A DNA stretch of 64,000 bases from Artocarpus heterophyllus (Eukaryota > Streptophyta > Magnoliopsida > Rosales > Moraceae), in the NCBI GenBank assembly GCA_025403435.1, contig CM046350.1, positions 11,457,008 to 11,521,007 on the forward strand. Reading direction: 5' to 3'. Every line of letters begins with the position of its first letter. Position 1 is the stretch's first letter. The notes below the pieces were generated by a model. It was not told the origin of the DNA. It saw only the letters and a list, made by a program, of their open reading frames with translations, and did not search any database. Positions 25,520 to 35,114 of the stretch are shown one piece after another. Both the position numbers and the translations under genes were made by a program.

Positions 25520-26668
25520 GAACCTGAGCTGGAGCTTTTTCTTTTCCTCTACCAACATTGCTAGGTCTTAGATTAGTCGGCCGATATTGCTACGATGGAG
25601 GTGACTGCAAGCTAGCTATACTCGACGCTCGATACTGAGAGGCATTGCATTAGAAATTCTACAGCTGATGTCCTTGTGCTGAATATGGTAGTTGCTTGGG
25701 AGAGAACTGATGGAACTTCAACTGAGGAAATTCCTAAGGCGGAGGTAGAGTCTGAGTCTGAGGCTGACGACTAGCTCCTTCTTCAGCCTAAAGTCCTAAA
25801 CGAGTACTCCTGATCGGATAGTTCCTCTTAATGTATCTCGGCTGCTGACAATAGTGGTAGTGGAAACTGTAGGGATTGCTGCGCCTGCTGCTTGATGAAC
25901 TACTACTCCTGCTATTCATGTTACCCTATTGACACTTCCCTTGAGTTGGACGGCTGTTGGTGCTCCTTCTGCCGCTCCTTTGTGGTCTTCTTGACATTTT
26001 TGCTCGATCCTCACAGTATTGCGAATAATCATTTTCCACGGATATTGTTAACGACACAAGCTCTTCAAAATTTTTAAGTCGCAAGGCAACCACCTATCAT
26101 CGAATAGAAGCCTTAAGCCCTTCTTGAAATTTGTTGCACTTCTCACATTCTGATGCCACTACAAATGGAGCAAACCTGACTAGCTCATTAAACTTTGCCT
26201 TGTACTTTTGAACTAACATATCGCCCAACTGCAACCTATAGAATTCAACAGCCTTCTGGTCTCGATATCCTTGCGAAAAGTAACGGTCGTAAAACAACTC
26301 CTTGAACCTGTCCCAACTGATGTTCTCATTATTCTCCAAGCGCTTACCTTGCTTCCACCAAGTATTGGCACCACCTTCGAACTTATATGCTACGAACTCC
26401 ACACGATACTCTGCTGGCATGCCAAGGGTATCGAGATGTTTCACGATCGAATCCAACCAATATTCGGCCACTTGCGAGTCCCCATTTCCTCAAAGGTCGG
26501 AACAGACGCACGTCAAAATTTCTTAAAGTACGTATGCCAATGACTAGCTTCAGAATCCTCTGGTCTTGCCCTTGCTGCCATCTGCCAGAATGCAGTAAGC
26601 ATGGCCCTCATCATACCTTTATCATTTCCAAACTCTACGCCAGCTGTCGAACGACGTCTAGGTGTCAT
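25520..26668 (-). pseudogene. Retroelement gag remnant
   Basis: The likely original start is the ATG at 26668-26666, followed by a basic MTPRRRST-type N-terminus. The capsid-like retrotransposon gag domain (26471-26097) contains YKFEGGANTWWKQ, WDRFKELFYDRYF and FNELVRFAP. The zinc-knuckle region near 25860-25810 is damaged: where a CX2CX4HX4C pattern is expected the translation shows Tyr at several ligand positions. Cys-to-Tyr and His-to-Tyr changes of that kind need only single transitions. The product normally forms the particle that packages the element RNA. Confidence 0.82.
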
Positions 26669-26758
26669 TCTCTCACTTCTGAAAATAAAATTTGGATTTT
26701 CAGTGGTATTTTGTTGTCATATCTATGTGTGCACAATTCTCAAAGTTCATAATCTTGA

Positions 26759-26770
26759 GCTCTGATACCA
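26759..26770 (-). other. Primer-binding site, initiator Met tRNA
   Basis: On the minus strand TGGTATCAGAGC lies 3 bases inside the 5' LTR boundary. It matches the complement of the 3' end of plant initiator Met tRNA, used by many plant LTR retrotransposons. Confidence 0.9.
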
Positions 26771-26773
26771 TTC

Positions 26774-28910
26774 TGTCATGCCCTGGGATACGGGAGGTGA
26801 CGTAGTAGGTTTATTAAGTTAATTAAGTAAAAATTTAAATAAAACATAAGTTAAAGAATTTAATTAATTATGGAAAATGTGATAATTTAAAACCTTTTTA
26901 AGCAAACATTTATAATAATTAAACAAGTAAGAAAATGAGTAAACAATGAAAAAATAATAAAGGAAGGAAGAAATGCAAGTTAGGTCCATCGACCCACAAA
27001 ATGTGCACAAACACTGTACCAGCAATATTGAATTTATAACCATAGTCCAAAGTAAAGAAAGAATTTAAATTAATACATACCTTGATTTATAATTCAAATA
27101 ACCTACTTGGCTCTTCGACAGCTCGTAGGTTCGGTCAACGGACTCTCCTCCGATCCTAAGTTGTATTCCACCTAAGGAGAAAGATTTTGAAACAAATAAA
27201 ACGTGAGTGAAAGGCTCAGTAGGACTTTGTTCTCAAATAGATAAATAATTTAACCACAAATTTACTGATCAAAGAAATAATTAAGAAACAGAGTTAAATA
27301 ACTCATTTAAACAAGTCTTATTAAAAAAAAAGTTCGACCAGAAAGTACCTTTTTGTCTTTCTTGGGCAAACCATAATAATATTTACTACCGAAGTGATCC
27401 AGCTGGGTTTCGAGACCTGCTCCCAAGGTCGCACACTACACGACCTGATCTCTGATATGGCATCATGCTCGTATATATATTTCTATTAATTATTAAAATC
27501 CCTTTTTACCAAATATTTTCATTTACATTCATTATGAGGTTTATTATGAAAATAACCTCAAACTACTATTTGCAAAGACAATCAAATAAAAATCCTTTTT
27601 CAATCAATCATTGAAAACATTTTGATAAAAATCCTTTTTAAGGCCAAAAATCATTTAAAAACTTAGCTACCAAGGAAAAGGGTAAAAGTCCTACCTCAAA
27701 ATCTGGTGTCACGACCCAACACCGCAGTCCCGTTCCGCTATACGTTAGCTCCATAGAACCATAGACAACCTTAAATATATGAACTAAGTCTATCAGTATT
27801 TAGTTTAAGATATTCTATGTTATTAAGCTATCTCATGGTGTCCTAGTGTGCCATTTGTGTTTATAAAATAATACTGAAAGTTTAAAAACTTAATCGGGGT
27901 TCAAAACGGTGAAAACAAATGAAAAACGATAAATTTTCTCTATGCTCGGATGGCCTGCCGATCTCTGTGGTTCGGCCTACCAGCAAATCAGGTTCGGTCG
28001 GCCAAACTTTTTCAGGTTTGGCCTGCCGGTCGTACGAATCCGGCCTGCCAAATTGAAAAATTTCAGAATTTTCAGGCATGGGTTTCGGCCTCCCCAAGCC
28101 CAAATCCTCATTTCAACCAGTTTTTCTCAATTCCTGGGCATAGATAATGATCATAATTGATAGAAAAACATAATAGAACACTTTTTAACATATTAAAACA
28201 AGATTTACACAAAAATTTTGAATAAATCCAAAAATAAGGAAAAATAAAGAAAAATGAAAAATCTTGATTTAAATATGTTTTTCTTCAAACTAAGCTTAGA
28301 TTCTAGGTGTTTTAAGTTTATCTAACTTAGATTAAGAGTTTTTCAAGCTTAAATGAACTTAGATTTCAAAATACAAGGAAAGTTGAAAAATTGAAAAAGT
28401 TTTGAAATTTAAAAACTAACCTTGGATTTAAGCTTTAAATTGTGTTTTTGGTTGCTCAATTACGTTCATGAGCCTCTAATTTGCTAAACTGGAGCTTGGG
28501 CTCGATTTTGAAATCAAAATTTTCAGAGCATGAGAGAGAGAAAGAGACGGTGAGAGGGAAAGAGAGAGATGAGTGAAAGAGAAAGGGAGAGCTGAGTGAG
28601 TGAGAGAGAGAGAGGAAGGGAGAGAGAATAAATAGAGGGAAAAATTGAGCGGTTTCACTGTGTAAAAACCGTGTGCCATCCACGGTTTTGTAAAACGGGA
28701 TGTATTTGACATTTGACAATTGTTTTGTTTCAAAATTGAAAATAATAAATAAAATTAATTAAGAGTAATTAAAAATCATTAAAATAATAAAAAATAACAT
28801 TAATTTATAAATCTCATAGAATAATCAAATTAAGTTTAAAATATTCATTATGACACACTATTTCACCATTTTGTACACTAATATTACTGAATTAATTTCG
28901 GGGCATTACA
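26774..28910 (-). repeat. 5' LTR of the Ty3/gypsy element
   Basis: 2137 bp. On the minus strand it starts TGTAATGCCCCG and ends GGGCATGACA next to the primer-binding site. It carries the element promoter by family rule, a purine/pyrimidine-rich stretch at about 28525-28630 and a GC-rich imperfect repeat cluster at 27945-28095. Open frames inside it are low-complexity artefacts. Confidence 0.93.
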
Positions 28911-29895
28911 GCTCGGCTATTGTCTTTGAGAAAGCTCAGCTCTGGGCTAACTCTTATGTACTCCAGCCTACAACATTAATTTGGTGTCAAGTAATTATTG
29001 GGTGTCGATCGTTGAATTGGATTATGCATGCATTCACTTATAATTGTTGTTTTATTTTAACCTTTTTTTTTAACAGGAAATGCTAATTAACGTTATACAA
29101 ATTAAAAAGTTATATATGCTTGTAACCAAGATCGACTTGTAAAAGTACTTAACTTTTATTTGTCGGTCGTAGTAACAATAACCAAACTTTGTTAAAAATT
29201 TAGGCTGTTAATATTAATATTCAACTGAGTTTTTTGTTGAAAAGAAAAAAAAACCTAGAGTAAACTACCTAAAAAAAGAAGAAAACCTGATGAAAGAAAA
29301 CTATCATTGCAAACATATTAAGTAATTAACATCAATAAATTATGTATTTTATATATATTAACTTACTTGACCCCAATGGAATGCGGGCCTACAAGTTGGC
29401 CATCATCATCCTGCGACAAGTAGCTCATGGCACCACGTAAGATACACATTTACTTCGCCTCTTGCCAAGGTAGCGGAGCCCTGGCCAATGTTGAGGCCAA
29501 TCCATGCTCCTTTGAGCCGATCAACCTGACGTCTTCATCACCAATAAATGGAACAAGCCAAATGCATTTGACCTGCTCCCATGTAGGCGACCAATACATC
29601 TGGCTTGCCGCCCCACTTCTCCATGGCTTTCCTCCTGGTCTCCTATCCAATCACCAATTGGAACTCACGAACCATGCTAGGGCACAGGTGGGGACCCACG
29701 ATGTTCCCGTTAGGTAAAAGCACCTGTCCAAGCCGTTTACCCAGTCCATGAATGCCTCCGATGTCGCATTCTTAAAATGGAATACTCATCCATAAGACAA
29801 CCTATACAGAAAAACGCTTTATTTTTATATGGAGAAGGCACATCCATTGAGTACCTCTATGGTTGTGCAATCAATTGATATAAAAAAGTAAAGGT
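28911..29895. other. Intergenic DNA with a GC-richer unassigned patch
   Basis: About 29370-29790 is markedly GC-richer than its surroundings and has open frames on both strands (96 codons plus, 66 codons minus). Neither translation is recognised. It may be a gene fragment carried by a repeat. The flanks are AT-rich without features. Confidence 0.35.
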
Positions 29896-29899
29896 GTTT

Positions 29900-30085
29900 A
29901 AAAAATTCATTAATCCATCTAAACTGTCCACAATCCAAACCAAACTGAACCAAACCAGTGGTTTTTTGTTTTAATTTTAGACGGTTTGGGTTTTTTTACA
30001 CAAATATTTTAGATAGTTTACTTGGTGGTTTGAACTTCTCAAACTGCCCACCAAACCATCTATTGTCTACTAAACCGTCATATTT
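29900..30085. repeat. AAACCGTTTGG-type dispersed repeat fragment
   Basis: Repeated short motifs (CCAAACCAAACTGAACCAAACC, then ACGGTTTGGGTTTTTTTACA and TGGTGGTTTGAAC) resemble a MITE family common in plant genomes. It is cut off where the LTR fragment starts near 30090. Confidence 0.4.
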
Positions 30086-30089
30086 TGTA

Positions 30090-31355
30090 ATTTGCCAGAT
30101 TCATACGTCCGACAGCCCGAACCTGAAAAATACCGGCAAGCTGAACCTGATTTGCCGGCAAGCCGAACCAGGGAGATCGGTAGGCCGACAGGGTATAGTG
30201 AAAATTTATCATTTTTCACATGTTTTCACTATTTAGAACCCCGATTTAGATTTTAATCTTGCAGTATGATTTTATAAACATAAATGGCATAGTAGAACAC
30301 CATGAGATAAGCTTAGCAACATAGAAAATCTTAAGCTAGATACTAATAGACTTAATTTGTATATTTAAGGTTGTACGTGGTTCCACAGAGCTAACGTATA
30401 GTGGGTCGGGACTGCGGTGTTGAATATCAGCACGAGTATTGAGGTAGGACTTCTACCCCTTTCCTTGGTAGCTAAGTTTTTTTTAAGTAATTTTGGCCTA
30501 AAAAGGATTTTTATCAGAATGTTTTCAATGATTGATTGAAAAAGGATTTTTATCGATTATTTTTATAAACCGTGGATTGAGGTGAATTTCATAATGAACC
30601 ACATAATGAACATAAATGAACATACTCGGTAAATGGGTTTTAATTAATAAGAGAAATACATAAATAGGCATGATGCCATATCAGAGACTAGGTTGTGTAG
30701 CGTGCGACCTTGGGGGCAGGTCCCGAAACTTAGTTGGGCCACTTCGGTGGTGAATATTATGGTTTGCCCAAGAAAGAAAAAATGTACTTTCTGGACGACT
30801 GTTTTTAATAAGTCTCATTTAAATGAATTTATTTATTTAACTCTGTTTTCTATTTATTTATTTGAAAAGTAAATTTTGAATTTAAATCATTTATTTGCTT
30901 TTAAAAATGTAGTCCTAATAAGCCTTTCACTCACTATTTTTATTTGTTTTCAAATCACTTCCCCTAGGTGAAATACAGCTTAGGATTGACGAAAGATCCG
31001 CGGATCGGGCTTGTGAGCAGTAGAAGACCCAGAGTAGGTGATTGTATAAATAAACAAGGCATGTATTATTTTAATCTTTCTTTTTATTTTGGACTATGGT
31101 TGAAATTTTAAATATTATCGATACTATGTGTGTGCACAAGTTATGGGTCGGTAGGACCCAACGCGTATCTCCTTTTCTCGATTATTTTATTTCATTTTGT
31201 TTTATCTTATTTGTTCAACTATTAGAAATGTTTGCTTGGCTTAAATTTATTACCTTTTCTTAATTAATTAAAATCTTTAATCTGTGTTTTAATTAAATTA
31301 TCACTTTATTAGCTTAATTAACCATCATGTCATCTCATGTACTTTAGGGCATGAC
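30090..31355 (+). repeat. Truncated LTR related to 19892-28910, opposite orientation
   Basis: This stretch is recognisably the reverse complement of the LTRs at 19892-22044 and 26774-28910: shared GCATGATGCCATATCAGAGA, GCGTGCGACCTTGGG, TTTGCCCAAGAAAGAAAAA, and an end in TAGGGCATGACA (31344-31355). It keeps only the downstream part of the LTR, from the GC-rich repeat array to the 3' end. No PBS or paired LTR follows, so it is a truncated solo remnant. Confidence 0.8.
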
Positions 31356-31928
31356 AAAATTATGGTTTGAAACTATAGCATGTGAGCAGAGATTGATGCA
31401 CATTATTACTTTTGGGGGCAAGTGTCTAAACTGAAAAATTAAAAACAATGATGCATACATCAGGATCTGAGGATCATTTTTTGTTTTAAAGTAATCTATG
31501 CTGCTAGTGGCCCCACTATAATTTATGCATACTCCTAAGTTTAGGCCTTTGGGCTTTTTTTTGGGTATTAGTTAAATTTCAATAAAATGTTAGACTTATT
31601 TTATTTTAGTATGAACTTGTTTTTTAATTTCGACTATTTTTCTACTTTTTTTTTCTAGTTTGCTAATTCATTGCAAACTACAGTGAATGTCATCTTTCCT
31701 AAGCTCACGCTCTTTCTATTCATTTTATATTTATATGTTTCTATCCCTCCTATCTATATCATTTAATTTTCTCTCATCTTGAATATTTCTAATTTCCATT
31801 ACCACTGTCTTTTTCTTCCATTTCACATGCTTTCTTGCCACTTTTTTTTTACGTATTAAAGTATGCAAAATTTGTTTTTGTTTATGGCTCCACTAGATTC
31901 AAATCTTAGATGCATCTTCTCGTCTCAT
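31356..31928. other. Intergenic DNA
   Basis: AT-rich with several T runs. No gene, LTR partner or primer-binding site was recognised after the LTR end at 31355. Confidence 0.4.
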
Positions 31929-32067
31929 GTGAAAGTTTTACACTATAATAATTGTTAGTTTTAGTTGCTGAAAGTTTTACACTGTAGCATCATCTCATCT
32001 CATAGTGAAAGTTTTACACTATAATAAGTGTTGGTTTTAGTTGCTGAGAGTTTTACACTGTAGTAGG
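31929..32067. repeat. 76-bp tandem duplication
   Basis: Units start at 31929 and 32005, each beginning GTGAAAGTTTTACACTATAA and each containing an internal second copy of AAAGTTTTACACTGTAG. The second unit is partial. It is followed by AGGTTGAAACCAATTCG, reminiscent of the MITE ends at 13.8 kb. Confidence 0.7.
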
Positions 32068-34452
32068 TTGAAACCAATTCGTTCCAAGTGACTCAAACAC
32101 CAGCTTCATTAATCCACATGAATCTCAACTTTCCCTTCCTTCCAAGAAATGGCTAATAAAGAATTCATATTGTTATATATTATATAATATTGAATTTCCT
32201 CTAGTTCGAGGAACGATAGGGAGCCAAATTTGCTCAATACTGCATGCAAACAAAATGTGATGATGAGGGTAAAAGTCAGAAAATAAATTGCGGCAAAGTT
32301 TTCTTTTATTCGACTGGATAGCAACAACTCCGAGACTTAACCCCCACGAGAACAACCTGTCTCTAAAACTGAGCATTTGGATAGTAGATAGACAGAGGTT
32401 TATCATATATTAAAATTGCATAAGCTCAATTGGCACCAACTATATTTATGACAACCCGGTCTCGGAATCATTATTTGCTGTGTATCTAACTAAATGTTTT
32501 TATATACATGTGCTGAATTAATTTTTCTCAACGACCCTTGGGTTCAACTTCTTTGCACTTTGGTGTATGACATAAATTTAGAGGGTACACGGGGTTTATA
32601 GCGACTGGATTTATATCGTATTTATGAAAAAGTACAGATTTCTTCGTATTATATATGCTGTTCAGATTTCTTAGTATTATATATACGGCCCTACAAATAT
32701 ATGGTGAAGTAAAGACCCATTGCAAACTGCAACTAAACCTGCCTGGGGAAATTGAAGTCCGTCATCTATCCTTTCCTTATCCTTTTTTATTTATTTATAA
32801 ATAAATAAACAAACAAACAATCAAAGAAACACAAAAATAACTAAACCGACGGACAACTAGTATCAAGACAAAAATTCACATCATCTCAATTAGGTTGCCA
32901 TCCAAATAGTTACCCCATTTCATAGTTTCTATTAATTAAGGAAAAATACAAAAAAGTTTCTGAAAATTAATCTTTTTCCCTTTATTGCTTGTATTTTTTT
33001 TCGTTTACTTTTAAAACATTAATTAGTAATGAATATGCTACTTATTTCCACTGTACATATATATATTTCCAGTAAAACAACTTATTAATGGAATTTAACA
33101 AGTCTTGGAACGATCCAAAGTTGATTCGACCATAGCTTCCATAGCGCGAGAAATGATGCGTTTTTTCCCCCTTCAATTTTGCGGTCCTTTATTTTTTTTT
33201 TTTGATCATTTAACTATTAACTATTAACAAGCAAATTAAGTTCAATTATCTGGCTACTTTGCGAAATACACACTTTTTAGTCCATCTATTACTAAATGAT
33301 CCATTTTTAGAGAAAATTTAACACGACATAACACTTCAAGTTTTCAAGGATGATAAATGGCGAAAAGAAAGAAGAAAACGTTAAAGAAAAAAAAAATAAA
33401 TTTGCATTGGCCGACAATCAGAATTTTATATGACTTCTAGTTTTTTTTTTTTTTTCAAATATGCTTGTTTCTTTTCTCTTTCCTAAAGCCCTTGTGTAAT
33501 CCTTCTACTAAATTTTATATAAAAAAACAAACAGTTTATTAACAGAAGGATCGAGAGACCCCTTATTTATTTCTTCATTTCAATTTATAGAACCTGAATT
33601 GTCATATTCATGGCTATATCTTGGCTGGTCAAACTAGACGTCACTGTTATAATCAGCATTCAACCCTAGAGCCTAGTTTCCATGATATTATCACAAATAA
33701 ATGTGCCATGGAGTAAGCATTGGGAAAATGACAAAGGTAACGAGGGGAAATGAAAAACAATTAATTAATCTGGGCCTACAGTAATAGTGGTCCTTCCTAG
33801 CAGCCTATTCAAAACACTTAGAAAAGATGAGAAGGAAATTAAGGCATTGACACTGGCCAGTTACAAAATAAACACTCCTAACAACTCACTTAACCTCAAA
33901 AAACAAAGCAAAATTAAGCGCCTAAATTAACCCAAGTACAGTTATTAATCAACTTTATTATGAACAATTACTACGGCCCGAGTCTACTAATTTCAACTCC
34001 TTTTTTTTTTTTTTTTTTTGTCAGGTGAAGTCAATACCCGAACCCATTACCCTTGCATGAGAATATAGTACTTGTTTTCTTTTCCTCCAAAAATCTTTGC
34101 CCTCAAAAAAACACCACAAGGCAAGGATATTGTAAGGTGCGTACTTGACTTCCTTCATTTAGCTTGTAATATGTTGATGAATCCCAGAGTAACCTAAACA
34201 CCAACTTAATTTCTACGTCTTCTACCCTTCTATCTTCGTTCCTTTCATTTTGTTGTAACTGCAAGGACGAAAATGTGAGCATGTTAATTCCTTGTTAAAG
34301 TACCATAAGAAACGTTTCAATAATAGTATAGCCTGACAGTAATTTCACAGTTGACTCCATTCTTAAGATGTAGGGCAATACAAAATGAGATTCAGTGGCT
34401 CTTTTAAAAAAATAATAATAAGTGGCTCACCAGATTTAGCGGCTTTGACAAA
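32068..34452. other. Intergenic DNA downstream of the HD-Zip IV gene
   Basis: No gene recognised; open frames at 32109-32406 and 32528-32725 lack domains. A SINE-like piece lies at about 34002-34070: a T run followed by sequence whose reverse complement contains a B-box-like GGGTTCGGGTATT. The 3'UTR of the minus-strand gene must end in the upper few hundred bases. Confidence 0.4.
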
Positions 34453-35068
34453 TTAGGCGTTTTCACATGTGATCACTGCAGATCTTATCCTTTCAACCGT
34501 GCACTTGATGAGATTGTTAACAGTTGCCACTGACCCGAGAGAGAGTTTCGCCGTTGGAACTGAATCGACCAAGATTTGAAATGCTACAGTGAGTAGGGAG
34601 CCACCGGATCCAATCTCCAAGATGCCTCCTCCAATATTGAAATTCGTAGGCCCGTCGGGAAGTATAGCAAAACCTGATGGTAGAAGCGCGACGTAATCGG
34701 GGTCTCCTCCACTCAATACCACGTTCATAGCAACGATATCGACCGGTGCATAGATCACGTATGACCCTGTCGAATCGGTGCAGCTCTCCTGGAGTATGAG
34801 CATGTTGCTCTGGCGAGAATTTGTACTCTACAATAAAACAAAACAGGTCATGAAAAGAACACCCAAAAAAAATGTTTACACATATGACATGTAAAAGAAC
34901 AGTATTATAATTTTTTTTATTACATTTACGCGTAGTAAAGAGACACAGTTGCCAGGATCTAGCCCGTTTGCTATATGTGCCATCTCTTGGACGAGGCCGC
35001 CATTTGAGAGGATGTCCCACTACAATTAGTAATGAATACAACAAAAGATGTGAGTTGTATAAGCTATG

Positions 35069-35114
<46 letters not shown>

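Larger units (their letters stand above)
19892..28910 (-). mobile_element. Full-length Ty3/gypsy chromovirus-like LTR retrotransposon, decayed
   Basis: A 9.0-kb element with two related LTRs (19892-22044 and 26774-28910), each beginning TG and ending CA when read on the minus strand, and flanked by the perfect 5-bp duplication GCTCG (19887-19891 and 28911-28915). An initiator-Met-tRNA primer-binding site lies inside the right LTR and a polypurine tract inside the left one, fixing transcription as minus strand. Domain order is gag, protease, RT, RNase H, integrase, chromodomain-like tail. PBS, LTR length and C-terminus suggest the Tekay/Del lineage. The LTRs differ at roughly 8 percent of the first 260 aligned bases by eye, mostly transitions. 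Several stops and frameshifts imply it is no longer autonomous. Confidence 0.93.

Noticed and set aside
28456..28733. Minus-strand frames rich in Ser, Leu and Phe
   Set aside because: They lie inside the LTR over a CT-rich run and are not preserved in the other LTR.
31356..31370. Possible primer-binding site after the reversed LTR
   Set aside because: TGGTTTGAAAC shares only a few bases with TGGTATCAGAGC; too weak to call.
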